From NCBI GenBank assembly GCA_022605955.1, contig JAKCOZ010000005.1:43700950-43764949 (forward strand): a stretch of DNA of 64,000 nucleotides, written 5' to 3'. Origin of the DNA: Rallus limicola (lineage: Eukaryota > Chordata > Aves > Gruiformes > Rallidae). Below, in pieces: positions 1-12,915 of the stretch. The notes beneath the pieces were generated by a model. That model made no database searches and was not told where the DNA came from. It worked only from the letters and a program-made list of their open reading frames with translations. Position numbers and translations under genes: made by a program. The stretch's first letter is position 1. Every line of letters starts with the position of its first letter.

Positions 1-60
1 ACTACTCCAGGGTGTAAATCTAATGGACCATATGAATACTTTGTTCCCTTACCTCACCTC

Positions 61-125
61 TATCTCTGTGGAGGCTTCCACCTTTGAAGTCAATAGTATA
101 GGAATTAAATCTGGATCAGGAAACA
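61..125. repeat. Ancient amniote interspersed repeat fragment (CATTGAAGTCAATGG-core type)
   Basis: The text contains 'ctttgaagtcaatagta' followed by 'ctggatcagg'. Both phrases recall an old palindromic, MITE-like repeat common in turtles, crocodilians and birds, whose core is close to CATTGAAGTCAATGG and whose ends carry 'ctgatcaggcc'-like text. The assignment is by memory of the core only, and the family name is not known to me. Similar fragments occur at about 23.7, 46.1, 47.65, 51.15 and 56.75 kb. Confidence 0.35.
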
Positions 126-178
126 TAAAGATCTATAATTCTGTGTTTTGTAGTTAAAGTTGTAAGTGTATATAGTTT

Positions 179-193
179 TATATATATATATAT
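179..193. repeat. (TA)n microsatellite
   Basis: A simple alternating TA run inside a wider AT-rich block. It is short and has no associated gene. Confidence 0.85.
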
Positions 194-1751
194 TTAATAT
201 AGTCACATCAATTAAAAAAAAATCCATGAACTTTATAGAACATCTGCTGTCAGTCTCAAACATTCATAAGTTCTGGGTCAGACCTAAAGATGGTTAAGAT
301 TAAGTTAAAAATTGAAATTTAAAAAAAATTCTAGCATTTACCTTGGCCTTATGTCTTTAAGACTCAGACTTGCATGTTTTTCTCTGCAACCACAAAAGCT
401 AAAAGCATTGCTTTTCAGTTAAAGCTGAGAATCATAGGTAATGAGATATCTCCAGGAGCTGGCTTTTTAAGGAAAAATACCAAATGTCATGAGACTCGTA
501 ATAAAATAATGAGTTTGGAAGCACTCTTATAGTCTTGCTCTCAGAATGAAATAATTCTTGTAAACCCCAATATAGTGCATGTTAAACCAATTTTTCATAT
601 TAATACCTCTACATTTGGTACTTATGTTGGTAGGGTGAGAGTCATATGGCTGTTTTTTTTATACCACAACAATTTATACGCCCAAGACAACAAACTTCAG
701 GCGCTAAAAACTAAACACATGTCAAATATCAAAGAAATGGGCTATTTTTCTTAAATATTATTCTTGTTCCTTCTTAGTAGGGATTTGGTCTGACTTTTCA
801 TCTTGAATCCTTACCTTACATGACCCTTCTCTTGTGAGAACCACAAAACTTCAAAATGGAGAAACGTGCTTTGCAGGTGGCAATGTTTTCCCAAAAAGGG
901 AAAAAGATGTAAGCATCATGTCAGGAAAGTAAAGAAAAAGATATCACTATTTGGAGCTATACAGGCAATACATTTATTGTCAATACTAAGGCTTGTATAG
1001 CATCATCTGAGGGGAAATTCCCAATAGATCGGCAGTGTGGATGAGAAAATAATGTTGATCACTTGTGTTCTGACATTTTTATGAATTTAATTTAAGGTGG
1101 CAAGAGTAGACCTAGTAAAAATGGCCGAAGGCCTACCAAAGGGAAAAAAAACCCCAAATAACCTGAAAGAAAATGAAACACTTTTTTCAGAAGAAAGGTT
1201 TTCATGGCACCGATGTGTTTTTAGGTTCCAAGCTAAAAGTATTTGTAGTAACATTTCAGTAGTGGGAAAATAAGAAAAAACAGTCACAGAAACATTTCAA
1301 ATAGTCTGACCTGAATTACTTTTAAATGAAGGGTGACTTCGTAGTCTAAACTGAGAACTGAGCAAGGTAATTTGGGTTCTTGGTTTGATAAATTCCTGTT
1401 GCGACTTTGTGCAGTCAAGTAATTTAATATTTAACCAGGTTTTTTAACCCACATTTGCAAACAGAGAGAACACTCTTCTGTGTGGTGGTCAGATGCTTTC
1501 AGAGGTGCACCCAGTTTTCTCATCCGGCATTGCCTTTGTGTTCTTAGACAAAGCTGTATTTTGAAAAAAATCTTCTATTTCCCAGTCTTTCTTTCTTCTC
1601 CCCTCTTCCATTGATACATTTTTATTGTCATGTTGCAGAAAGGGGCACATTTTGGGCAAGAAATGAGAACCACATAACTGGCTGTGTTAGTGAGTGCTGT
1701 GTGCAGGCCAATGGGTGTGATCGTTCCTCTCTGTCAGGCACAAGTGTGACA

Positions 1752-2229
1752 GCACACAGAGAATGCTGTGTCCAGTCTGATACTCCTCAGTACAAGTCAG
1801 ACATTGGAACTAGCCCAACTGAGGTCCACCAAGATGTCTAGGGAGTTAAAGCACATCATGTACCGGGTCAGGCTAAAAGAAATGGATTTATTGACCCTGG
1901 GGAAAAGAAGGCTAAGAGACAATCTAATTGCTTTCTTCTGCTTCATAGAGGGTGGTTATAAAGGAGATTGAGCTAGTTTCTTCTCAGAGGTGCACAGGAC
2001 AGAAGTCAACAAACAGAAGTTGCAGCAAGGGAAATTTCAGTTAGAGATAAGAAAAAAAAATCTCACAAAAGACTGAAATATATTGCCCAGTGAGACTGTG
2101 GCATCTGCATACCTGGAGATCTTAAAAGCTTGACAAAAAACTGAGCAATATAATTGGACCTACTTTGAGTGGGGTGTTAGATCAAATGTGATTATAATTA
2201 ATAAAGTCTCCTTTTCACCCCCAAGATAT
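1752..2229 (+). mobile_element. Old 5'-truncated CR1 LINE fragment
   Basis: The plus strand translates to scattered pieces of the C-terminal part of the CR1 reverse-transcriptase protein. The clearest is a 'GKRRLRDNLIA' stretch near 1897-1930, matching the conserved '[10 protein letters not shown]' segment read cleanly in the younger copy at 42.5 kb. Upstream, 'gctgtgtccagtctg' near 1768 matches the 'YCVQFW' region, and 'gtccaccaagatgtctaggg' matches the 'RRATKMIRG' region. The 3' part degenerates; 'gtctccttttcaccccc' near 2205 may be the eroded 'ggtcccttccaacc' that precedes a CR1 tail. The start is placed where similarity begins. Divergence and broken frames mark it as one of the oldest CR1 copies here. 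Confidence 0.75.
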
Positions 2230-2407
2230 AGGTTTGTGGTTTGTTGAGGTTTTTGTCTTTTAATTCTGGGCTAGTAGAATAACCTAATTTCCTTTTTTTT
2301 CCTCTGTTGAAAGCATCATGATGGTAGCACCAAAATTACTTTCCTGTTTTCACTGCAGTCCAGGGGGTGATGGCAGTTTCTACAAATGTACATAAACAAA
2401 CTACAGT

Positions 2408-2432
2408 TCAATGTTTCTATGATTCTATGGGA
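2408..2432 (+). mobile_element. Isolated CR1-like 3' tail motif
   Basis: The text 'tttctatgattctatggg' has the octamer form (attctatg) typical of a CR1 3' end. It lies about 180 bp beyond the point where the adjacent CR1 copy fades out. It may be that copy's tail displaced by inserted sequence, a separate tail remnant, or chance. The motif alone is short. Confidence 0.4.
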
Positions 2433-5400
2433 TTATTTCAGAAAGGTGGTGGGGATTGGTCTGGTCTATCCAGACTAGCAAATTACTCTTTTAATTGCAG
2501 AAATAATTAACATGCTCAAGATATGTCAGTCCTTGGGTTTCCACTGGATGGAGCACTGGATTTCATTGTGACAACTGCAGCAAGCAAGGTCTTGGTTTCT
2601 TTTAAGATCTTGGGTAAGCAATCAAAAGCATTACTTTTGTATGAGGACACTGAGCTTCTCGTGCATTTTGCAGCGACTGCTCTTGTATGAGGCACCACAT
2701 CATAAAAGGTGAGACCACTCCTGCTCCCAGTACAACGCAATGATTATCAGATGATGTGCAACTCCCCAGCTGGAAACAGGATCTTGTCATCCAGCTGAAC
2801 AAGACCCCTTGTCACCCATATATCTAAATTCATTGCTGTGTGATTGCAAAACGGATTCCCATGTACCAATTTTGTGCATGCAAGTAGCCATCAGAAAACT
2901 TGAGCTATTGCAGAGACATATTCAAAAACCTGTCAGGAAAGCCAACTAAAATTGTCTGGTGTACAGGGACTGTTGGCATTTCTAGAAGCTGTTAAAGGCT
3001 CCAATGAGCTGATGCTGCATGTGGAAGGGAAGCCTGGCTCCACAGAAGACCACAGTCAGCTAGCATAATTTCACACCCGTCTTATCAAAGGTAACTGATT
3101 TTTTTTTCAGTTGGGGCCCAATTTTGGAGCAAGGACTTGTGGTATATTGCAAGTGTATGAGGTAGACCAAACTGTGGTTAGTGCACCAAGTTTCTCTAAG
3201 TTGTTGACAAAGCCTGAGTTACTGTTGATCAGACTGGATTTTGGCTGTTCTTCTGACTAGCTGTCCAGAATTCTTCAACTGAATGAATAGCCAGACATTT
3301 TCTCAAGTGCATAAGTCAAAGCAGATTCTAAGATGTTCCACTTCAGAAATTACTATGATCACTGGATATAAAAAACACTTTCCTTGGTAAATAGTGGCTT
3401 TTCTTAAAGGCATAATTCTGAGTATCATTTTACTCTCGGTGATGATTAAATTTTCAGATTTCGACACCTTAACAATTGACCTTGATCAAGGTTTTGAATT
3501 GCCCGTCATATGAAAAGAGCTTTAGACACCAAGCAATTATTTAGTGATAGCCATCAGGATAAATATTCACCAGAAAGAAAAATAGTATGAGTGCACATCT
3601 CAAATAGCAAGTGCAAAAAATATAATCAAAGTCAAAAGTTAATTTGCATGTGTCCACAACTCTGCACTATAACTTTTCCCTCCTCAATTTCCTGTATTGG
3701 AATATACCGAAGGTAAAATTTAAGACTTCAAAATAAAATTACATCTTTTCAATAGCTATCATGAAAAGATGAGCAGCTGAATTCTAATGTCAAATCAAAT
3801 TAAAGCATATTATGGTGCAAACTCTATTTGCATTTTGCACATTTTAATACCTTGACTATTTACAAGCTAGAGAGACAACATTTCTACTTAGAGACAGCTA
3901 TTTCTGAATCCAAAGAGAAAGCACAATGGACTTGCTTAATTTCACAACCAACTATGGTGCATTCAGTTAGAACCAGGATACTTGTTAAATTACATTAGAA
4001 GAATGCTCATTATAAACAGATTTCCTGTCCCTTTAAAAAAAAAAAAGGTTTATCAGATCTCAGACAGAAACTATTCAAGGTTAAATGAAGACTCTCAGAC
4101 TACAGAAAAGTCCTGCCAATGTCTCAACATAGTGATCATTACAACAATCACTTGTTGGATACCATGGATCAGCACAATATCTCTCTATAGACCAATAGAA
4201 AGTATCCCCCTCTTTCAAGCAACAATATATGGAGTTAGTTAATATTTTTGTTGTATGCTTTTTTTATTAAAATTTGAGAAAGGGTCTTCTCATAGTGCCT
4301 TGCTTTTCTATTGAAAAGTGCTAAGTCCATGTTTATCTGTTTCACTCTGTGGGAAGTTTAATGTGTCTGGCATCATCTCTGAGTTGTCATTTGCAAGGGA
4401 GAAGCTCAGCAGTATTTAAAAAAACATTTATACTTATTGTGGCTCCAGTGTCTGTCTGGAGTAGTTGGTGCTGGAACACATGAGCACAGAGACAGCTTAA
4501 AGAGGGATAAACTTCTTGTACTGGTGAGTTGTTGCCTGTACATACCTACCTAGCAAGAACAACTAACATGATGAAGTGATGGACTGGCCCCTAGGGTCAA
4601 CCAGCATAGGTTCATGTGCATTGTGGTTAGAAGACACCAGGCTCCCTCAGGCCTCAGGCAAGAAACCATAGAGCAAAAAAAACCCAAGTCCCGCAACTTC
4701 TGAAAAAAGAACAAAAGAGCAATTGTCATTTTACACTACGGAGTTCTCCACACAGATGTAGCAGCACATAGCTCCCCTTAAAGTCCAGTCTTGCAAGTCA
4801 GAAAAGTAAAAAACTGGAAAGCATGCACATCCATAAACATTGACATGTATATACATATATGTGCATAAATTTGTGTGTGTATGTGTGTGTGTGTATATTT
4901 ATGTGTACGTGTTGAAGTCTCTGGAGACTCAGAAGACCAGCACTCTGGGCATAGGTTACCTGTAATCCAGGAACATTGACTGCTGAGTGGTCCCTGCAGT
5001 CCCTTGCCCATCACCCTGACCTGAGACTATCTAAAAAAACATGCCTGTCAAGGCCTGAAAAACAATGGTTGTTAAGGCCTTTGGCACGTCTGCAGTCTGC
5101 AAAGCAGGATCTGTGTTGAACTGGGCTTACTGTGGATATGCAAAACGCATCCTTTTAAAATAACGTCACTTCTACACTGTCCCCCTTTTGTTCATACCCC
5201 ACCAAAGACTGAAATACTTGTAAAGATTTGGGCCTAGCTGCTCCTTCTGGGAGGCCATGTCCTTTATCATTACTTTATTGTAAACCAGCAAGGCCAGGAA
5301 AGTCCCAATTTTAGGTCCCATTTTCTTGATGAGATCCTTATGTATGATCTGATGACAGTGAATAATGTTCTCTCAAGGGCTCCTTTCCATTTCAACTCTT

Positions 5401-7732
5401 TACTTTAAGTACTCTTTCCTTAGCGATATTTTCAGTTAATCTGAGGCCTTTTCTCAACAATGAATACAGCTATCCCTTCCCTGGGACTCTGAAGATGTCT
5501 TTTCAAGGTCTTTTTTTATCTCACTTAGTCTAGAGACAAGGTCAGGATGCCTACATCTTCTTGTGAAACTGCAACATGCTGGCTACAGCCTGTCATTCTG
5601 GCATGCCAGTGTCCCAGAAGTGAGCTCTTCAGCAAATACATGTTCTAGATATGATACACTCAATTTCTGACTGTCTCAGCTCCTGTGACTATAAAATAAG
5701 ACAATGAGGGGAGGACACCAACATGGCCTACTCCATGGACCGTAAGGCTTATGGACATTAGCTGGAATTTTGCTGCAGAAAAAAATGGAAGGATCTGCTT
5801 CTGATGCTTACTTGGGTCCTCCACTATGCTACCAAGCCACTCAGGAAAAACTCCATAAAGTTACACCATTACAGGAAACATTCAAGAATTTCTTCTATTA
5901 AACTGATTTGTTAGAGGTTGTTTTTGTTCATTTTCACCAGTCACAAGAATTTTTTCTAAACATTAAAAAGTATATAAACCAGTTTTAATTTAAAACACTC
6001 CTGCAGAAAAAAGTGCACCAGGAAAACAGCTGTTCCATGCACAATAGTGACACAGTGACTTACAATGACTAATTAATGAGAACACCTGGAGTATCTTTCA
6101 GAGTTAAACTGGAAACAAAATACTGGAGATTAGGTTTTCAAGCTACTGGTGGTCCCCACTAATCTCTTTCAGGTGTAAACCACAGTGTACGTGGAAAGCA
6201 AAATCTGACTCATTCCTGTGAGACAGGAGGTCTTCGAGCTAATAATTGCAGCATGTAGTTTCCATAAAATTTACAAGGTTGGCTTTAAATTTTAGTAGTG
6301 GCAGGCCTGCAATAAATGCCAATGAGGTCCATCAAAATGAGTATTTGTGTGTGTCCTCATAAAAATAGATCAATCTTTTTAACAGACTCCATGCGGAGGA
6401 ATTTGTATAATTACAACACATATCTACAGCTTTAGAGTCCTTTCCACACCAAAACCAACATACTAAGTCATAAATACAGAGGAAAAGTAAACACAGGAAC
6501 ATAATAAAAGAGATTTGGTTGGGTTAAGTTGTTCTGTCTCAGCTGCCATGTTGTAGCTAACAGAGTTTCCACTAGGGGTGGGCAAAAGGATTATTTTCCT
6601 TGTTTGTCAGCTTCCCCTTCACCTTTGCCTCTTGCACTCCTGGGGATGGTGAGCAAGTCTGTTCACATAAAGGAAAGGAAAGGGAGAATCAGAAGGGAGG
6701 AAGGGTCCCACCACACATACATACATTCATTCCCAGACCATGTGTTAACTCTTTTATCATGCTAGTCTTGATGGAAAGACTGACAAGGAATGAGAGATGC
6801 AAGGCAGTCCAAAAAAAAGGACAAAAATTTACATCTTCTGCATATGTGTCTATAACTCGCCAGTTCCATGGTCACAGATGAACTGTCAACTCCAAGTAAT
6901 AAAACATGGTTTATGTATGAGATTCTCCACCATGCCAAGTTTCCATACAGTTCAGCTGAAGTGGAGGGGAGGTTATGATTGAGTGATTCTCTCCCCAGCC
7001 CAACCACAGCTCTTATCGTGATGATTTATCCACCAGCAGGGAAGAGCTGGAGTCTTATGTGTCACATACACTCCTCATCCAAGCATACTTCTGCTGCCAG
7101 GGGCAATAGCCATGGAACATGGAAGCAGGGGTTGTCAGTTGTGGCAGAAGCAAGGGAAAATGCTACTTGGTGACCTGGATGCACTTTAGTATAGTGGTCT
7201 ACCAAATAAGACTAGGGACAGAGTTTTATAGGGGTTTATATACCTCAAAACACAGATGGGCATTTAATGAGATTTTCAAAAACTCCTATGACTTTTATAG
7301 GAGTTAGGAGATGTTAAAAGTTCAAGGCACTTCTCTACACCTTTAGATTCCCAAGTATCTTTAAAAGGTCTGGTGTGAACATCAGCTAGTGCTTTCCAAA
7401 TTGTCCTTGTTTTTGAGTAGTTTGAATAGCCATTACATTGCATTGTTTTAATGGACTTAACGGATTCCACTTTTGCGTAACAGCCAGAAAGCAGACTAAG
7501 CGTGGGAGTAAATTTGACTTATTTTAGGCATCTGAAAATAAGATGAGTGAATCTCAACTTGATGCCTGATCTTCCTATAGCCACTGGGAGAGCTGACACC
7601 TCTGGAAGCAATGAGTGAAGACCTGGAGGTGCCTGTTGCTCTCCCTTGACCACAGAGGGAGCACAGACAAACTCAGATTAGATGCTTAATTCATAACAGC
7701 TGAAGCCAGATAAGATGAATTCCACTTCCTCC
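2433..7732. other. Unique non-coding sequence
   Basis: About 5.3 kb with no gene, CpG island or recognisable transposon apart from the TG-rich repeat near 4.85 kb. Open frames are short, overlap on both strands and show no protein-family motifs. Confidence 0.65.
4843..4911. repeat. Alternating pyrimidine-purine (TG/TA) microsatellite
   Basis: The tract runs from an imperfectly palindromic 'catgtatatacatatatgtg' segment into interrupted TG repeats ending in 'atgtgtacgt'. Most of it alternates pyrimidine and purine, which favours Z-DNA or slippage. It is likely to vary in length between individuals. Confidence 0.8.
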
Positions 7733-7835
7733 AATGACTTTGCCAAAGGCACACAGAAAACAATGGGAGAGTTAAACACAGAATTCAGCCTCCCAAACCT
7801 CTAACCAGTGTATAACCACTGAACTGAACTTTCCA
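7733..7835 (+). mobile_element. L2/MIR-like ancient repeat fragment
   Basis: The order of phrases ('tgactttgccaaaggcacaca', a gap, then 'ctaaccagtgtataaccactg') follows the familiar L2/MIR-type consensus in which 'acttgcccaaggtcacaca' is followed about 60 bp later by 'taaccactg'. Matching phrase order and spacing is better evidence than any one phrase. The copy is short and divergent, consistent with insertion deep in amniote history. Confidence 0.6.
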
Positions 7836-10800
7836 CTTGAGAGGAGGTGTCGAAGGCTCTTGCCAAAACAATTCCAATTGGTACATGACAGAAAACAATG
7901 AAATTTGTGCTAGTAAGTATGGTGTTGGGAGCTGGAAGGAACAAAAGGGAGGTACCCAGACTCAAAGGCTTTCCCCACAAACCAACCAGTTCACGAGAGG
8001 AGTGGCACCACAGGCACACACAGGCTGCAGCCACCCAAGAGAAGAGTGCCGCTAATGGAGGAGCAGGACTCTGCCCAGCCATGGGTCCTGACAGCAGGAA
8101 TCCACCAGCAGAACCAGTTCCAGCTGACAAGACATGCTAGTTTTTCCCATCACGAATCTATCTCACTACCTCGATCAAGGTCAAAAAGCATACATTTTCA
8201 CCTTAAAAATATAACTATTAATAATAAATAAGAAAAAACAGTAATTGTTTTTTAACTACTTCAAAGTCCTAGTGAAAGCTGAAGATACTCTGAAGTTCTG
8301 CAACACACCACCATGCTAACTCACAGTGAGGCACACAAAGGCAATGCTCTTGTAGAACACTGTAGATGTATATTATTGGTATTAAAACTTTCTGTTTCAT
8401 TTGAAGTCTTAGTCTTTTTTCATTTTTTATGATCTCTTATATTTGTTTCTCATTCTGATCAGGAAACTTCTCTGACCAGTGAACTCTGAGTCTGATGGGG
8501 AAAAGGGTTTTAAACAAATTTAAGAGATGTTATTTTCTTAAAAGATTTCTTACATTGCCTTTCAACTTTTAAGTGCCCAAAAGCATGGATTCTTATTACA
8601 AAACTAACTGATTCAAAAAGCAATTGTTTCAAAAGTTACAGTAGAGAGATGTTAATTAAAGTATTGAAGGCCAGAGAAACCTTTCAAATAAAGTCTCATA
8701 AATACACACTGCCTCCTGCTCTCATGACACTGCATAAGAGGTTGCTATAACACCCCTCAAGACTCCTCTTCTCCTCCTACATGCCTTTTAAATGACATTT
8801 GAGAATACAAAGCTGTCGAGCATCTACAGCAGATGCAAACCTTGGACCTAATGAAGTCCCTAGCAAGTCCCTTGTTGTCAGTCAGGCTAGGTCTTCACTG
8901 AGAGCCTGGCCAAAGCACAAATTTGTTTTATTTTAATACTTCTACACAGATGGATTTCAGACATGTCAAGACTGGGATCTGGCAGCAGCTAGACAACCTA
9001 GCCAGCAAACTTTTTATGAACTCTGAACACTCATTATGGTCACACTGTGATGTCAGAGGATCGGTGTGACATGCAATTAGTTTTACTCCAATCAGAAAAG
9101 CAGCAGCCAGCAATTTTGAGTCATTTGCATTTAGTGTTACTTGTTCTTCTATTTGGTGTTGATCTTCTTAACACTGTTAGTCACTGCCATACCTGAACAA
9201 GTCCTATTCAAGGTGCACTTGTAACTCCACATCCCCACTTCATCCTAACAACCACCTGGAAGATTTACTCATGTTTTAACTTTCTGCTGGGCAGTTTGCT
9301 ACTCAAAAGCTTCAGCAGAGGTTGTGCTAGCTACTGTCAAAACATAGAAACAGGCAGTACTCCAGAGGACTTACACAAACTTAGACAAAAAACTGTCAAG
9401 TAACCAAATAGCATTTCACTTTCTGACCCAAACATCTCACCAAAAAGTAACTATCCTGTGGATTTTTCCATAAGAAGTAATCAGAAGTCATCAGGTGTTT
9501 TCTTGACTGACCCCAAGAACCTGTAAAGCAGCAATGCTTTGGAAGACCAGCAAGGCAGGGACCAGTTTCCAAGACTATCACTGAAGCATCAGTCAGCCGA
9601 AATACTCATCCATCTTCTCACCTTCTTACAGACCTGACCCTGATACTCTCTTTGGCTAACAAAGCTCTGGGCAGATATGTCTCAGGTTAATTTTCCTGCT
9701 TCTTCTTCCCAGAAACACAGCCCTCAGCACCCTGGGACATCTCCTTTTTTCTCAAGCTTTGTTTCAGCAACCTTTGTCCATGTTCATTTCTGAAGAGAAC
9801 GTAACTTATACTGCTGTGGCAGTAGTATACAAAGTACAGCTCATGGCAGAACAGGATTTTAACCTCAATGTCCTTTACCTGCAAGGTGATATTCTGATGC
9901 TTGCCTTTATCCTGACCATCCTGGTTGCTTGGTACAGCAGGATGAGTTCTCACCAATTTCACTCCCTTTTCTTTCCCTATCATTTAATAATTAAGAACAG
10001 AAGTAACACTGGGGATGTGTCCTAATCGAGTGTAAAGAAGGGTATTGGTTTTAACAGCTTTTTATCTGGAAGAGATTTTGCTTAATTAAATAATTGCATT
10101 TCAACTTTCACTTCTCTGTACCAGTCCAGCTACTTGCAAGCTGCAGTGATTGCTGTATATAGAGAATCACCACTCTTCAGTACAGCTGCACCTTTGAGGC
10201 AAATTAATTTTGCTTTCCAATGTATTCTGAAGCTTACTCGTGGTTCAATCACACAGTTACATTTCTCCACACTCTAAACTTCTCTTTATTTTAAATTCTT
10301 AAAAAGAGAAACTTTATCAGGATTTTTTATTTAAATTCTTGGTGGTTTTCATGAGATTTGAGAGCTTTTGAAAGGTGCCTGACAACAAGCCTGACCAGAG
10401 CAAATGTATTGTATCTGGAGAATGATGCAGGGAGGGTGAACTGCTTCCACCATCAGGACAATGGGAGAAACTGGGGTAAGAAGCAGCCAAATGCCTATCC
10501 CCACCAGTGGGTTCCACCTCCCCGCCCCCAGCCACCGATGCAGTGTCAAGCTGTAAGGTTTTTTTTCAGTCACACAAGTTTTGGACTCGGAACAGTGTAA
10601 TGAGAGAACGAGGAGAGACTTGGTATCATGTCAAACAAGTTGTACACACAAAGGCATCAGCATTGATTGCTCACAGCCTGGGCTACATTTTTGCAAGTGA
10701 GCTAAAGATGAAAAGCTTTTCTGTTCCCATTGGAAATCCTCAGAGCCATCCATTCACCCTATCATATGTTCACTATCAGAAACTGCTCCTCAAAGCTGAA

Positions 10801-12081
10801 CAAAAACTACTGTGCTGCATAAAATTGACAAAGTTAATCATATGCAGCATGTTTCCTCTACTATAAATATTCCCAAACACCATTTGTTTCTAGATTTCAC
10901 TGTTCTCTTAACTAAAGAACAGCTACATTATTGTTTCATCTGTAGCCCAACTGTTTTCTTTACATTTTTACCACTAAATTGAATCTACTGCCAGTAATCT
11001 AATTTACATTTAAAATGCACAATATGCCAACATGACCAGACTTCAATAAAATTTTTACTAAAACTCATAAATGCCTTGATTCTGGTGTTTATAGAAATTT
11101 TAGACTGTTCATTCCCTGAATGTTATGTCGCTAGCATCCTGAAATCATTCCCATATGAAATAAGAAACATTCTTAGATTCATGCTGCGTCAGGAAATACA
11201 AAATCTATCGTCACTAGGCATCGCTCTCAAAAATCAAAGATTTGTCAGCTTTCAACAAGATTATTTAGATGGCATGTCCAGCCCTGCAGTACCATGGGAT
11301 ATTAGCTCTAGTCACCTGCTATGGTTATAGATGTAGCACATTTCGTTCCCTGCATTTCAGACTACGAATGTTTCTTACCACTTTTGCTCCCTTCATTTTT
11401 TTTTCCCTTCCTGTGCCACAAATACTTAGTTTTAAATTATTGCAGAATTCTTCAGGACTCTTGAGCATTCTCCATCATCACTGAACCTACTACTCAGAGG
11501 CATCTTTCCTGAGTAGCTACTTGACGACACCAGGAAGATCATTTACTAGAGGTTTGGATTATGTTTCTCAGCTGGATACTGATCGGCAAATTTGTCATTT
11601 TAGTGAAATAAAAAATTATCAGACATTCAGGTAAAATTGGAACCAGGGTTGTAGGGTGGTCTTCTTTATTTTTGGTTCTTTTTTTTTAATGTGGAAATGG
11701 ATTATGTAAAAGACAGCTCATTTTTGTACATTGTAAATATTTTTACTTCGTTTTTTAAAAACATTTTCAGGGGATATTAGCTAAATACAGTTTTTAAAAG
11801 AAAAAACTGAAAACAAAGAATACATGTGCTTCTTATTAAATGACTTCTTATCTTTGAAACAAAAATGGTGGGATTCGTGCAGGTATGCACATGTTCATAC
11901 ACAGGGAATTAAAAAGAGTTGGTCTTTTTTGAGTAAAACACTCTACTTTTTTTAATTCTGCAACCAAACCTATTATCAATTACTTCTGAAGTTCTACTCA
12001 TACCACTTATTTATATCCTTCAGCTAATCTTTGAATGTGCATAATCACGTTTTTTTGGTTGCCTGCTCATACCAGAAATAA
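7836..12081. other. Unique non-coding sequence
   Basis: No gene or clear repeat seen. Overlapping open frames near 7.8-8.2 and 10.3-10.9 kb are short, compete on opposite strands and lack family motifs. Confidence 0.65.
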
Positions 12082-12368
12082 AATCATAGAATCACAGACT
12101 GGTTTGGAACTGAGGTTGGAAGGGACCTCAAAGATCATCTAGTTCCAACCCCCTGCCATGGGCAGAGACACCTCTCACTAGAACAGGCTGCTCAAGGCCC
12201 CATCCAACCTGGCCTTGAACACCTCTAGGGAGCGAGCAGCCACAGCTTCTCTAGGCAACTTGTGCCAGTGCCTCAATACCCTCATAGTGAACTATTTTTA
12301 ACATTCCCCCTTGTCCTATCACTAGATACCCTTCTAAAAAGTCCCTCCCTAGCTTTCTTGTAGGCCCC
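12082..12368 (-). mobile_element. CR1 LINE, 3' segment, interrupted by an LTR
   Basis: Read on the minus strand this is a CR1 3' end. On the plus strand it begins with the inverted tail ('aaatcatagaatcacaga'), continues with the inverted 'ggttggaagggacctcaaag' block and then the inverted C-terminal reverse-transcriptase text ('ctctctaggcaac'-type). Similarity stops abruptly at 12368 and resumes at 12750, so the two pieces are one insertion split by the LTR between them. CR1 copies are normally 5'-truncated and lack target duplications, as here. Confidence 0.9.
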
Positions 12369-12749
12369 TGTCCTGGTTCTGGCCAGGCCAGAGTCAACCT
12401 TCCCAAGCAGCCAGCACAGGTGAGCTGAGTTAGCCTGGGCTGTTTTCCACACCACCTGACACCATTTCCCCATAAAAAGGGATGGTTGGGAAGGGGTAGG
12501 GGTTTGGTGCCTCTAGGGCAGTCTGAGTCTAGCTGTGGTGTTGGGTCAGTCTGTTGTATCAGACAGCACACTAATTGTCAGGTCAGTAAGGTACTTTGTG
12601 TTATCACTGGGTGTGAGTATAATTGTCCATTATTGTTCTATGTTCACTGTGATTTTGTCAGTAAACTGTCCTAATCTGAACATGTGGAGTCTCTGCCTCT
12701 TTTGCCTCTGGGAATGAGTGAGCAGGGTGGTTTAGGTTGAACCACCACA
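12369..12749 (+). mobile_element. Solo LTR of an endogenous retrovirus nested in a CR1
   Basis: The 381-bp block interrupts a CR1 whose two halves are collinear on either side, so its borders are fixed by the break points. It starts TGTCCTGG and ends ACCACCACA, giving the TG...CA ends of an LTR. The flanks are gcccc (12364-12368) and gtccc (12750-12754), a 5-bp target duplication with one mismatch. A TATA-like 'cataaaaagg' sits at 12471-12480. There is no internal retroviral sequence, so this is a solo LTR, normally left by recombination between the two LTRs of a provirus. The ends and the 5-bp duplication suggest an ERVL-like avian family, but the family name is inference. Confidence 0.85.
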
Positions 12750-12915
12750 GTCCCTTTCAGGTACTGAAAGACTGCTATAAGATTTCCCCAGAGCTGAACA
12801 ACCTCATCTCTTTCAGCCTGCCTTTATAGGAGAGGTGTTCCTCTGGATCTATTCCAACAGTTCTATGTCCTTCTTATATAATGGACTCCAGAACTGGGTG
12901 CAATACTGACACAAG
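12750..12915 (-). mobile_element. CR1 LINE, 5' segment of the LTR-split copy
   Basis: Similarity to the inverted CR1 reverse-transcriptase region resumes exactly after the LTR with 'tccctttcaggtactgaaag' and runs through 'gctgaacaacctcatctctttcagcctg' and 'ctccagaactgggtgcaatactg' (inverted 'YCVQFWAP' region). It fades near 12915, which I take as the 5' truncation point. Together the two halves give about 450 bp of CR1. Divergence is moderate, so it is older than the LTR inside it. Confidence 0.85.

Larger units (their letters stand above)
1..1751. other. AT-rich unique non-coding sequence
   Basis: No gene is visible. Short open frames occur on both strands but have no recognisable motif and no plausible splice pattern. 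The stretch holds a short TA repeat and one weak ancient-repeat match, listed separately. Around 1395-1465 there is a faint resemblance to the L2/MIR-type 'accounting' text (a 'gcagtcaagtaatttaa' phrase), too weak to annotate on its own. Confidence 0.7.

Noticed and set aside
12251..12571. 106-codon minus-strand open frame
   Set aside because: It spans the junction between a CR1 and the LTR inserted in it, so it is a fortuitous fusion of two transposons.
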